Source: JAHQVK01 sp036788295
GTDB lineage: Bacteria > Myxococcota > Kuafuiibacteriia > Kuafuiibacteriales > Kuafuiibacteriaceae
Assembly (NCBI GenBank): GCA_036788295.1
Contig: DAIQNR010000007.1
Location: forward strand, 1 to 64,000
DNA length: 64,000 nt
Reading direction: 5' to 3'
Shown: piece after piece, positions 49,655 to 58,275 of the stretch
Numbering within the stretch: the stretch's first letter is position 1
How the letters are laid out: each line of letters opens with the position of its first letter
Made by a program: the position numbers and the translations under genes
The notes under the pieces: generated by a model
What the model was told of the DNA's origin: nothing
Seen by the model: only the letters and a program-made list of their open reading frames with translations
The model's database searches: none

Positions 49655-51204
49655 TCCTCCACTCCGGGCACCGCACCGGCGAGGTGGCTCACGACGTCGG
49701 AAGCGGTCATCGCCCGCATGCCCAGGCTCGCCGCCGCGCGATCGCCGGCGAGCCCGTGGAGCTCCACCCCGGCCCGGGCCGCGAGCCCAGGCTCCACCCC
49801 CTGCCCGAGCAGCGCGCCGAGGATCCCGGTCAGCACGTCCCCGGTCCCCGCGGTGGCGAGCCCTGGGTTTCCTCGGGTCGACAACGCGATCGTCCCATCC
49901 GGTTCGGCCACCACCGTGGTCGCTCCCTTCAACACCACCACCGCCCCGCTCCGCTCGCTGAGCGCGGTGGCGGCGGCGACCCGGTCCGATTGGACCGCCG
50001 CCGCGTCGAGGCCGAGCAGACGCCCCGCCTCGCCGGGGTGGGGAGTGAGCAGCGTGGCCGCGGGCCGGGCGCGGATCCAGCCCAGATCCGAGCCGACGAG
50101 CGCGCCGAGCGCGCCGGCGTCGAGCACGACCGGGACCGGGCACCGGGACAGCGCCTCTTCGAGCGCGTGCCGCGTGGATCCATCGGGCGGCAGCGACGGA
50201 CCGATCGCCGCCGCTGTGCGGCCGGCCAGGGCCGCGGTGAGCCCGGCGGCGGTGAGGGATGGCCCAAAAGACCACCCCATCACCTCGACGAGCGCCGGCG
50301 CGAGGCGATCGAGCGTGCGCTCCTCCGCGGCGACCGTCACGAGGCCCGCCCCCGACCGGAGCGCCGCCCGGGCGCAGAGCAGGGCGGAGCCCGGCCGCTC
50401 CGGCGTCCCCGCCACCACGAGCAGGTGGCCAAACCGCCCCTTGTGGGCGTTGGGATCCCGAGGCGGCAGCGCCGCCACGAGGGTGTCGTCGCGAAGCCAA
50501 CCGGCCGTGGAACCCACCACGTCCGGGAGCCGGCTCCCCGGGATCCCGATGTCCACGACCCGCAGCTCTCCGGCCCGAGACCGGCCCGGTTGAAGCAAGA
50601 GCCCCCGCTTCGCGAACTGAAGGCACACCGTGACATCGGCCCTCGCCGCCGCCCCGAGCGGCTGCCCGGTGTCGGCGTCCACGCCCGACGGCAGGTCCAC
50701 CGCGATCACGGTGGCGGGGGCGGCCTCGAGCGCCTCCACCACGTGCCGCCACCAACCGTCGAGCGGCCGATCGAGGCCCACACCAAACAGGCCATCGACC
50801 ACCAGCGGGTGGTGGGTGAGCCGCGCTCGAACCTCGGCCGGCGCCGATTCGCCGTCCACGATGGACACCGAGACCCCGAGCGCCTCGGCCAGGGCTCGTT
50901 GCGCCGCGAATTCCGGGCTGGGCGCCTCCCGGGGACCGACCAGGACCGCGTCCACCGGGAATCCGAAACCGTGGAGCACGCGGGCCGCCACGAGCGCGTC
51001 GGCCCCGTTGTGCCCAGGACCGGCTAGACAGAGGACCGATGCCTCCGCCCCAAGGGCCCGGGCGAACGGCTCCACCGCATCCGCGACCGCCCGCCCCGCC
51101 ACCTCCATCAGCACGCGGGCCGGGATCCCGAGCCGATCGATGGCGTCCCGGTCCATCGCCTGCATTTGCGCGCGAGTGAGGACCGGCTGCATCGTTTGGT
51201 CCAT
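49651..51204 (-). CDS. nnr: Bifunctional NAD(P)HX epimerase/ADP-dependent NAD(P)HX dehydratase
   Basis: A 517-residue repair enzyme for hydrated NAD(P)H. The N-terminal epimerase half (YjeF_N; residues about 1-215) shows LMEVAGRAVADAV, CLAGPGHNGADALVAARVL and AVDLPSGVDADTG. The C-terminal dehydratase half has AHKGRFGHLLVVAGT, ATLLTPHPGEAGRLLGL, VVLKGATTVVAEP, and the hallmark GNPGLATAGTGDVLTGI. The start is ATG 51204 or ATG 51192. It is coupled to tsaE. It diverges from the SDR gene. Confidence 0.96.
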   Translation of the reverse strand: MDQTMQPVLTRAQMQAMDRDAIDRLGIPARVLMEVAGRAVADAVEPFARALGAEASVLCLAGPGHNGADALVAARVLHGFGFPVDAVLVGPREAPSPEFAAQRALAEALGVSVSIVDGESAPAEVRARLTHHPLVVDGLFGVGLDRPLDGWWRHVVEALEAAPATVIAVDLPSGVDADTGQPLGAAARADVTVCLQFAKRGLLLQPGRSRAGELRVVDIGIPGSRLPDVVGSTAGWLRDDTLVAALPPRDPNAHKGRFGHLLVVAGTPERPGSALLCARAALRSGAGLVTVAAEERTLDRLAPALVEVMGWSFGPSLTAAGLTAALAGRTAAAIGPSLPPDGSTRHALEEALSRCPVPVVLDAGALGALVGSDLGWIRARPAATLLTPHPGEAGRLLGLDAAAVQSDRVAAATALSERSGAVVVLKGATTVVAEPDGTIALSTRGNPGLATAGTGDVLTGILGALLGQGVEPGLAARAGVELHGLAGDRAAASLGMRAMTASDVVSHLAGAVPGVEE

Positions 51205-51377
51205 AGCGGCTGCGCCGGGCCGACGCCAAGGCTCGTCGCAAACCCTCGGGCGAAGGGCCGAGAGCGGGGATCCGGCGATGGGCACATTTTTTCGTTGTCG
51301 AACCTCGAACGGATCGAACTGGCGCTGAGACCACATTGGGCTTGGGATGGGGATGAAGGAGCGCTAGCTGCCCGGTC

Positions 51378-52910
51378 GTGGGGATGGACCGACCGGTGGT
51401 CGCGGTGGCGGGGGCGACCGGCTTCGTGGGGGAAGCGCTGCGCCGAGCGCTGCTCGAGCGGTTTTCGGTGGTGGCGCTGACCCGCTCGCCGACCAGGGCG
51501 GCGCTCGGCGACGCCTCCGGGGTGGAGTGGCGCCACTGCGATCTGTTTTCGAAGTCGGACGTCGAGCAGGCCCTCGCCGGAGTCGACTACGCTCTTTACC
51601 TCGTCCACTCGATGATGCCTTCCGCGAGGCTCACCCAGGCCAGCTTCGTCGATCTGGATCTGCTCCTCGCCGACAACTTCGCTCGGGCGGCCGAGATCAA
51701 CGGCGTGAAGCAAATCCTGTACGTGGGCGGCATCCAGCCCGAAGGAGCGGACGTCTCCCGGCACCTCGCGAGCCGGCTCGAGGTCGAGAGCACCCTGGCG
51801 GCCAGGAAGACGCCCGTCACCGCGCTGCGCGCCGGGCTGATCGTGGGACCGGGCGGGTCTTCGATGCGGCTCATGGTGCAGCTCGTCCGTCGCCTCCCGG
51901 TGCTGCCGATGCCGCCGTGGGCCGACGCCGAGTCGGCCCCGATCGCGATCGAAGACGTCGTTCGGGCGGTGCTGCGCTGCCTCGGTGAGCCCGACACCTA
52001 TGGCGGAAGCTTCGAAATCGGCGGCCCGGAGCGCATGAGCTACCGAGGCCTGGCGGAGCGATGCGCGAAGGTGCTCGGTCGGCGGATCTGGGTCGTCCCC
52101 GTCCCCGCGCTGCCTTCTGGGCCGTCCTACCGCGTGGTTTCGTGGCTGACCGGAACGCCGCCGGCGCTGGTCGGCCCGCTGGTGGAGAGCCTGCGCCATT
52201 CGGTGCTGCCCCACCCCAACTGGCTGCAGGACTGGTTGCTCGACGGCGCGACCCCCTTCGACGAGGCGCTGCGCCGATCGGTCGGGCCGAGCGGGCGTCC
52301 GCTCGAGAACCCCCGGCGGGCGCTCCGGGCCGGCGATGACCGCCGGCTGAAGGCCGCGCGCACCGTGCGCTCGGTGCAGCGCTTGCCGCTTCCTGCCGGG
52401 ACCCGCGCCCGGTGGGTGGCGGAAGAATACGCGCGGTGGCTGCCCCAGTTCATGTGGCCGTTCCTCGCCGTCGAGACCCGCCCCGGGCCCGTCCTTCGGT
52501 TCAGGCTGCGAATGATCGACTGGACCCTGCTCGAGCTGACCCAGGATCCGAACGCCTCCGGACCGGACCGGGAGCTGTTCCGCATCACCGGCGGGCTGCT
52601 CGCCCGGGCCGACATCCAGCGGGGGCGGTTCGAGTTCCGCGAGGTCTTGGGCGGCAAGGGCCTCATCGCGGCGATCCACGACTTTCGCCCCTCCCTGCCC
52701 TGGTTCGTCTACAGCGTCACCCAAGCCGTCGTGCACCTCGTGGTGATGCGGGGATTCGGACGACACCTCGCACGGCTGCCCGCGCTCGGCCCCGGCCCCC
52801 AGGCGACGCCGGCGCTCGAGGCGGGCGAAGAGCAGGCAGCCTCTCGAATCGACACCCCCACCGACCGAGGGCGTGCGTCGAAGCAATCTGCGCCATCTCG
52901 CCGGCCCTGA
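51378..52910 (+). CDS. NAD(P)-binding (SDR/NmrA-like) protein with C-terminal DUF2867-like domain
   Basis: A 510-residue protein. Residues about 1-290 form an atypical short-chain dehydrogenase fold: VAVAGATGFVGEALRRAL for the dinucleotide, LYLVHSMMPS, ILYVGGIQPEG and FEIGGPERMSYRGLAE. The catalytic YxxxK is not seen, so it may bind a nucleotide without reduction, like NmrA proteins. Residues about 330-480 form a second domain (FEFREVLGGKGLIAAIHDF; VYSVTQAVVHLVV) resembling the DUF2867 domain fused to such proteins. The start is GTG 51378 or ATG 51384. It diverges from nnr and converges with a LuxR-type regulator. Confidence 0.82.
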   Translation: MGMDRPVVAVAGATGFVGEALRRALLERFSVVALTRSPTRAALGDASGVEWRHCDLFSKSDVEQALAGVDYALYLVHSMMPSARLTQASFVDLDLLLADNFARAAEINGVKQILYVGGIQPEGADVSRHLASRLEVESTLAARKTPVTALRAGLIVGPGGSSMRLMVQLVRRLPVLPMPPWADAESAPIAIEDVVRAVLRCLGEPDTYGGSFEIGGPERMSYRGLAERCAKVLGRRIWVVPVPALPSGPSYRVVSWLTGTPPALVGPLVESLRHSVLPHPNWLQDWLLDGATPFDEALRRSVGPSGRPLENPRRALRAGDDRRLKAARTVRSVQRLPLPAGTRARWVAEEYARWLPQFMWPFLAVETRPGPVLRFRLRMIDWTLLELTQDPNASGPDRELFRITGGLLARADIQRGRFEFREVLGGKGLIAAIHDFRPSLPWFVYSVTQAVVHLVVMRGFGRHLARLPALGPGPQATPALEAGEEQAASRIDTPTDRGRASKQSAPSRRP

Positions 52911-52936
52911 GGGGCCCACCGGTTCGGAGGCCGGGG

Positions 52937-53983
52937 TCAGCCGTCCTCCGGGGCCGCATCGAGGCGGTCGCCGTCGATGACCCGGAGCTGGGGCGGGGCC
53001 CGAACGGCTCGGGCCAGCTCTTCCCGGGATCCCACCCCGAGAGCCCGGTAGACCCGCTGCAGATGGGTTTTCACCGTGTTGGGGCTCAGGCCGAGCGCGT
53101 CGGCGATCTGGCCCAGGCTCGCCCCGTTCGCGGCCGCTTTCGCCACCGCGCGCTGCCGATCGGTCAGGCTGTCGAGACGGTCGAGCCGCAAGGCCGGCAA
53201 CCGCGAGAAGCGGACGAGCTGGGCGGGGCCAGAAGGCCCGTCCAGCGGCGTGAAGCGAGCCTCGTACCCCCACACGTGCTGGACCGGGTCGGCCCGCACC
53301 GCCGCGAGCGCAAGCCAGGCGACGAGCGGACCAGGGACGGGCACGTCGGCGTGCAGAAGGGCCCCTTCGCGGTCGAGCACCACATGGGAGGGGAGCCTGA
53401 ACGCCTCTGCGAGCTCATCGAGACGGATCAAGGCCTCCCGGACCGGCTCCTCGAAGCGCTCGAGCCGAAAGAGCTCCGGAGGGTCGAATCGGCTCTCGAA
53501 CCGCACCACCGCGACGAGGCCCACGTGGCGGTCTCCATCGAAGGCGCACAGGCGGGCCACCCCGCACGGGTTGGCTTCGAGGCGGGTCCGCGGGTCGAAG
53601 GGCGGGGCCGCTCCGAGCTCCGATCGGTCCCGCTTGGACCAGACTCGAAACCGGTTCCTGGTCCCTTCGCACGCGTAGCGCGGGTCGAGGCTCCGAACCC
53701 CACCCGGGAGCGGGAGGCCCTCGAGCCAACCGAGCGGCGCGAGCCGGTCGTCGCTGACCGCGATGCCGGCGTGGCGAGGCCCATCGGCCGACTCGACGTA
53801 CCGCTGGTAGAGCGCCCCGTCGGCGCCCACCGCCGTCAAGAGTTTCCCGAGCAGCTCCTGCGCTGCCGTCCACGGTTCGGATGTCGAAAACGAGGCGAGG
53901 GTCGAGCTGATGGTGGGGTTTCGAATGGGTCCGGTCTCCTCGCGAGCCCGTACGCGCGGACCCTCGAGGTTCTTGGTGACCAA
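52937..53983 (-). CDS. LuxR family transcriptional regulator
   Basis: A 348-residue regulator with the LuxR/FixJ helix-turn-helix at the C-terminus: LTDRQRAVAKAAANGASLGQ and IADALGLSPNTVKTHLQRVYR (residues about 265-320). The N-terminal 240 residues have no recognised sensor; LLGKLLTAVGADGALYQRYV and LIRLDELAEAFRLPSHVVL suggest a GAF- or PAS-like fold. No autoinducer-binding signature is present. The start is TTG 53983 with AGGAGAG upstream. It converges with the SDR gene, 26 bases. Confidence 0.85.
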   Translation of the reverse strand: MVTKNLEGPRVRAREETGPIRNPTISSTLASFSTSEPWTAAQELLGKLLTAVGADGALYQRYVESADGPRHAGIAVSDDRLAPLGWLEGLPLPGGVRSLDPRYACEGTRNRFRVWSKRDRSELGAAPPFDPRTRLEANPCGVARLCAFDGDRHVGLVAVVRFESRFDPPELFRLERFEEPVREALIRLDELAEAFRLPSHVVLDREGALLHADVPVPGPLVAWLALAAVRADPVQHVWGYEARFTPLDGPSGPAQLVRFSRLPALRLDRLDSLTDRQRAVAKAAANGASLGQIADALGLSPNTVKTHLQRVYRALGVGSREELARAVRAPPQLRVIDGDRLDAAPEDG

Positions 53984-54040
53984 TGCGACCCACCCTCTCC
54001 TTTTTTCGCCTCCATCGGCCGAAAAGCGCGAACTTCTGGG

Positions 54041-54454
54041 CTAGCCCTTCCCTGGCTTCGAGGCTCGGGCGCCCACGATGACGCGGCGAGCGCCGCGTTC
54101 GCCGAGCCACGCGGCCACCCGGTCCGCGTGCTGCCCCTGAAGGACCAGGTTGTCGTCCTCGACCGTGGCTCCGCAGCCGAGCGCTCTTGCGAGCGGGCGG
54201 GCGAGCTCGGCCGCGGCCCCGGCCAAGAGCCCGTCCACGACGGTGACGGTTTTGCCCTTCCTCCCCTTCTTCTCCTCGCGAACGACGAGCTTGCCCAACT
54301 CGGCGAGGCGCATCGGCAGGTCAGGGCCGGGGGCCTCGGCCGGCGCGTCGGTTCTCTCGTCCGGCGGAGCGCCGCCGGCGGGCAGCAGGGACGCGAGCGA
54401 AGCAAACGGCTGATGAAAGCGGCCCTCGGGCGCCGGAGGCGGGCGCTTCTTCAT
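54041..54454 (-). CDS. eIF1/SUI1-type translation factor (YciH family)
   Basis: A 137-residue protein whose C-terminal 90 residues match SUI1/YciH: VREEKKGRKGKTVTVVDGLL, GCGATVEDDNLVLQGQHADR and VAAWLGERGARRVIV. The N-terminal 45 residues are a Pro/Ala linker. In other bacteria YciH monitors start-codon selection under stress; it is non-essential. The start ATG at 54454 overlaps the stop of the preceding lipoprotein gene (ATGA), so it is cotranslated with an unrelated exported protein. Confidence 0.88.
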   Translation of the reverse strand: MKKRPPPAPEGRFHQPFASLASLLPAGGAPPDERTDAPAEAPGPDLPMRLAELGKLVVREEKKGRKGKTVTVVDGLLAGAAAELARPLARALGCGATVEDDNLVLQGQHADRVAAWLGERGARRVIVGARASKPGKG

Positions 54455-56940
54455 GGGCTCACCCCCGGACGCAGCAACAGGACCCCGCTGAGCACATCGA
54501 CCTCGAGGCGGGCGGGGCGGGCCTCGGTCGCCGGCGACGCCGAGCGAAGGGCCAGCGCCATCCACCCATCGGGGGCGATGAATCGGTGCGGTCGATCGCG
54601 GACCCTCACGTTCAGATCCCGCAAGACGCCGGGCGCCGCGCCCGGGTCGCCGCCCACCCGCGCGAACGCTCCGGCGAGGTGGTCCCAAAGCAGGACCTCG
54701 ACCCCGCCCGAGGCATCCCCCGCACCGGCGGCGCGGAGGAACAGCTCGATGGCCTCGATGCCCTCCGGTCGGGCAGCGCCGAGCTCGACCTCGGTCTGGA
54801 CGTACGGATACGCCGGCTCCGAGACGAGCTGAAAGACGTCGGGCGCGATGGTCCGGCGCTGGTTGGCGGGGAGATTTCGCTGGTCCTCTCGGACGCCGCC
54901 GAAAGCGAGCACGACCTCGCGCTCCGGGTCGTAGACGACCGCGGGGTAGTCGCGGGGCTCGGGGGCCTCGAGTTCGACCCGTCGCCACCCGGACGGGCCG
55001 GTGGTGGCGGTGCCCGCTTGGTACCAAACCCCGGCGTCGGCGATCTGGCCCGGGGTGTCGCCTCCGCCCCAGACCACGACGTGCCGACGGGCCTCGTCGT
55101 AGGCCCACCCGAAGGCGGCCCGGAACGCGAGCGCGAACGGGACATCGGAGCTTCGCCACACCCCGTCTACGTAGCTCCACTGGTTCGAAAACGCGTTCTT
55201 GCCCCCTCCGAGCCCGAAGGCGAGACCTCGAGTTCTGGGGTCGAACACCAGGTAGCCTCCGTTCGACAAGCTCATCGTCGTCGGCAAGGGATCGAGCGCG
55301 CGGGCCCGCCACCGCTGACCGGGCCCCCCGGGCTCGATGATCGCGACCCGCGTCTCGAAGCTCACCGTCCCACCGGCCACGTAGCGGCCGTGGATGGGGT
55401 CGAAGACGATCGGAGCGAACCGAGTTCCCGGCGCCTCATCGCCCTGAAACCGCACCCGCTCCCACTCGACCGCCCCCGGGACCACGCACAGCCGCCACAC
55501 GTCGGCCGTGGCCCGAATCTGGTTCGGCGCGGTCCGATAGCTTCCGCCGTGGAGCAGCCCGCAACCCTCCCCGTCGAAGGCGATCCGAGGTCCGTACCCG
55601 GGTGGAGGCCGCTCCGGATCGGTGAAAGAGAGCGGGTCGAGCCGCTCGACGTCGTAGCGACCCTCCCGAGGGTCCCATCGCAGCTGCAGGACGTCGGCCA
55701 TATAGTTGGCGAAGAAGTTGAAGTCCGGACCGCGGTGCCCTCCAACCACCATGATGGTCCCGCTTCGGGGCTCGAACCCGGTGAACGGCTGGACCGCGTC
55801 GGCGTGGGTGCTCGGCAGCTCCCCGATCTTCTCGAACCCTACCCGCGCCCGCACCAGAAGCGAGCGGGCGTCGGCGCGGGCCACGTCGGGGGCGGCCTCG
55901 GCGGTGCGCCGGGTGAGGCCGCGGCTGCGAGGCGGCGCCGGGTGGCGACGGACGCCGGTGCCGAGAAACACCTCGGCCGTCGCTCCGTTGCCGAGCCCCA
56001 CCGACCACGCCTCCGAAATGGAGATCCTTCCGCTGCTTCGGCCGAATGGATCGCGGGCCTCGAGCAGGACCCGGCCCGAGGTCCGGGCCGGCAGCGTGAA
56101 GGGCTCGAGCCCACCGTCCTCGCTCGGGGTCACCCGGGCGAGCAGCGCCAAGCTGTTCGCGTCGAGCACGTCCACCGAGACCACGCCGACGTCATCGCTG
56201 AACGCGCCCGCCGTCGCGGTGAGCACCGCGTTTCCCCCTGGCGGGCCTCGGAGGAGGAGGGCCGCGGCCCCATCGACCACCGGGCGCCGCCGGTCGACGG
56301 CGAAGTCGATCTGAACCGGCAGACCGCAGTCGAGGTTCGTGTTGCCAGCCCGGTCCACGAGCACCACCTGGACCGGCGCGGTGGGGCCTGGCTCCTCGGC
56401 GCCGATGCGCCGCTCGAGCCGGTACAGTCGGCCGTCGCCCTCGGGCACGCCCCAATCCTGTCCGAGGCGGCTCACCCTCGGCGGCATCGACAAGGGCTCG
56501 CTGACCTCGACGGTGAGCACCGCGACGTCCCCGGGCTCGGCCACGGCCGGCGAAAGATTCGCCGCGATCGCTCGAGGGCAGGTGAGATCGAGGGTCACGG
56601 TCGCGTCGGCCCCCGAGGTGCGCCCTTCGGCGTCGGTCACCTCGACCCGGACCGGGATTGGGCCTTCGGACGCGCGCTCGAGCCCAAAGTGCTCGCACGA
56701 GATGCGGCCGTCGCCGACACCCACCGCCCGGCATGGAAAGCGCTCGCTCCCAATCTGGTAGTTGACGGCCGCCGGGCCCCCGCCGAGGACGGAGAACTCG
56801 AGGCGAAACGGCACCCCCGCTTGGACGAACGCGGGGATGACCTCGAGCCGGTCCACGACCACCCCGCTCGGCGGCCTGCCGATCCCTCGGTCGCACGCGA
56901 GCGCCAACATCCCCCAGGACAGCATCGCGAACCGGCCCAT
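54451..56940 (-). CDS. Large lipoprotein with kelch-like beta-propeller part
   Basis: An 829-residue exported protein. The signal ends with MLALACDRG, a plausible lipobox. The N-terminal 300 residues contain Ig-like strands (EVIPAFVQAGVPFRLEFSV; VLTVEVSEPLSMPPRVSRL). From about 370 the sequence shows kelch/Gal-oxidase-type repeats: GTIMVVGGHRGPDF, GYLVFDPRTRGLAFGLGGG, HVVVWGGGDTPGQ, VVLAFGGVREDQ. The final 120 residues may be a C-terminal sandwich. Function unknown; such proteins are typical of myxobacterial surfaces. The start ATG at 56940 lies six bases after TAGAGC. It is coupled to the eIF1-like gene. Confidence 0.78.
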   Translation of the reverse strand: MGRFAMLSWGMLALACDRGIGRPPSGVVVDRLEVIPAFVQAGVPFRLEFSVLGGGPAAVNYQIGSERFPCRAVGVGDGRISCEHFGLERASEGPIPVRVEVTDAEGRTSGADATVTLDLTCPRAIAANLSPAVAEPGDVAVLTVEVSEPLSMPPRVSRLGQDWGVPEGDGRLYRLERRIGAEEPGPTAPVQVVLVDRAGNTNLDCGLPVQIDFAVDRRRPVVDGAAALLLRGPPGGNAVLTATAGAFSDDVGVVSVDVLDANSLALLARVTPSEDGGLEPFTLPARTSGRVLLEARDPFGRSSGRISISEAWSVGLGNGATAEVFLGTGVRRHPAPPRSRGLTRRTAEAAPDVARADARSLLVRARVGFEKIGELPSTHADAVQPFTGFEPRSGTIMVVGGHRGPDFNFFANYMADVLQLRWDPREGRYDVERLDPLSFTDPERPPPGYGPRIAFDGEGCGLLHGGSYRTAPNQIRATADVWRLCVVPGAVEWERVRFQGDEAPGTRFAPIVFDPIHGRYVAGGTVSFETRVAIIEPGGPGQRWRARALDPLPTTMSLSNGGYLVFDPRTRGLAFGLGGGKNAFSNQWSYVDGVWRSSDVPFALAFRAAFGWAYDEARRHVVVWGGGDTPGQIADAGVWYQAGTATTGPSGWRRVELEAPEPRDYPAVVYDPEREVVLAFGGVREDQRNLPANQRRTIAPDVFQLVSEPAYPYVQTEVELGAARPEGIEAIELFLRAAGAGDASGGVEVLLWDHLAGAFARVGGDPGAAPGVLRDLNVRVRDRPHRFIAPDGWMALALRSASPATEARPARLEVDVLSGVLLLRPGVSP

Positions 56941-56946
56941 TCCCGT

Positions 56947-56952
56947 GCTCTA
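56947..56952 (-). promoter_or_regulatory. Candidate start-proximal -10 element (TAGAGC)
   Basis: TAGAGC on the minus strand ends six bases before the lipoprotein ATG. No convincing -35 lies upstream; the sixth base differs from consensus. Confidence 0.25.
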
Positions 56953-57214
56953 CCAAGTGGAGAGCAGGCTGGCGAGGGTCCGACTCATTTCGCTCCCTGA
57001 AGCGCATCCATCCGGTTGAGGCGTCCGAGCCAGCGCCCGAGGTCCACCAGCTTGGCGCCCTCTTTCGCCTCGGGGGGCCCGGCGCGACCTCCGCTCTCGC
57101 CGCCTCGACACGAGCCCGAAACGCCGAAATCCGGGCCTCATCGACGATCTCGTCCAGAAGACACCGTGGGCTACCCCCGCCCCACGAACGTAGGGCAACG
57201 AGGCCTCCCGGCGC

Positions 57215-58129
57215 TCAGCGATCTTCGCGGATCGCGACCGCGGTCTGGACCGCGCTGACGAAGCGGCTGCGGAACACCGAGCGCTCGTGATCGCTGAGCC
57301 GCCGACCGAGCTCGGCCTCGATGTCGGCGACCGCCGCGTTCGCGCCGTCTCGGGTCGCCAGCCAGGCTGCCTCCTGGGTGTTGACCGGCTCGGCGTAGAA
57401 GATCCCGGTGGGGTCGAGCAGGCCGATGAGCTCGTTCACGAAGTCGAACCCACGGCGCTGCTGCGCGGCCTGCACCTGGGCTGCCGTGCTGTCCACCCGT
57501 TGGTCGAAGCGGCTGTACATCGCGTTCGCCCGCTGCTCACCGAGACCGGTGACCCCGAAGAACGCCCCAGCGGCGGCCGCCGAGCGGACCGGGTACGCGG
57601 TGACGATCTGGCCGGTCCGTCCGACCACCACCCGGAGGTGGCTTTCTCCCGCCTGTCCGATCGCCCGGTCGAATCGACGGGTCACGGCGAGCCGGTTGCC
57701 CTGCTGGGCCACCTCGATCGACCCCTCGCGGACCACCCGGCCGGCTGCGATGTCGTTGGCGCGGCGCAGAGCCACGTCCCGCGCCTCGGAGAGGGTACGG
57801 GTCACGAGCCCCGGCGCGTCGCGCGGGTTTCGAAACACGCTCTTGCCCCCGTGCTGAGCGAGACGCTGAAAATGGCGGGACATGTGGCCTCGGCTCACCC
57901 CTCGGGCCAGGTTGTCCGAGGCCTGGCGCAGCGCCGACGCGGCCCACCGAACGACGTTCGGGACCCGCGCGATGTCCACCGGCTCCGCCCCCGAAAGAGA
58001 GCGGGGGTCGGAGGTCGCCGTCGAACCGACCTGAGCGAGCCACTCGGCGCTGAGCGGCTCCGGCCGCGCGGGCGGCGGCAAATTCGGGTTCTGTGGGAGC
58101 AGCGGGGCTCGGGAGCGAATGGGGGTCAT
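57215..58129 (-). CDS. Protein of unknown function with a possible BECR-fold toxin-like region
   Basis: A 304-residue protein I cannot assign. Residues 1-50 are Pro-rich. Residues about 82-172 form a compact part: GHMSRHFQRLAQHGGKSVF, RVVREGSIEVAQQGNRLAVT, and FDRAIGQAGESHLRVVVG followed by RTGQIVTAYPV. This alternation of a His-bearing helix and amphipathic strands ending in G-x-I-x-T-A is the look of BECR-fold ribonuclease domains in polymorphic toxins. The C-terminal 120 residues are helical. No signal peptide is present, and no immunity-like gene adjoins it: the 274 bases before the next gene hold only a low-quality 82-codon frame. ATG at 58129. Assignment is tentative. Confidence 0.6.
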   Translation of the reverse strand: MTPIRSRAPLLPQNPNLPPPARPEPLSAEWLAQVGSTATSDPRSLSGAEPVDIARVPNVVRWAASALRQASDNLARGVSRGHMSRHFQRLAQHGGKSVFRNPRDAPGLVTRTLSEARDVALRRANDIAAGRVVREGSIEVAQQGNRLAVTRRFDRAIGQAGESHLRVVVGRTGQIVTAYPVRSAAAAGAFFGVTGLGEQRANAMYSRFDQRVDSTAAQVQAAQQRRGFDFVNELIGLLDPTGIFYAEPVNTQEAAWLATRDGANAAVADIEAELGRRLSDHERSVFRSRFVSAVQTAVAIREDR

Positions 58130-58263
58130 GCCGGCGGCCGCAGCAAACGCTGCGCCATTCGTCGCTGCTCCCCAAGGAGCGCTCCACCGTCGGCTACGCC
58201 CGACGGATCGTCGGGCCGAACCGACACGAGCCGAGACCGTTGTCGGCAGCGCTTCCCTCCGTG

Positions 58264-58269
58264 TATGCC
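58264..58269 (+). promoter_or_regulatory. Candidate start-proximal -10 element (TATGCC)
   Basis: TATGCC ends six bases before the ATG at 58276. TTGTCG lies 18 bases upstream of it as a possible -35. Confidence 0.35.
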
Positions 58270-58275
58270 CGCGCC

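Noticed and set aside
56950..57198. An 82-codon minus-strand frame between the large lipoprotein and the toxin-like gene, checked as a possible immunity gene.
   Set aside because: The product is Arg/Gly-rich with no hydrophobic core, and codon use is unlike real genes here.
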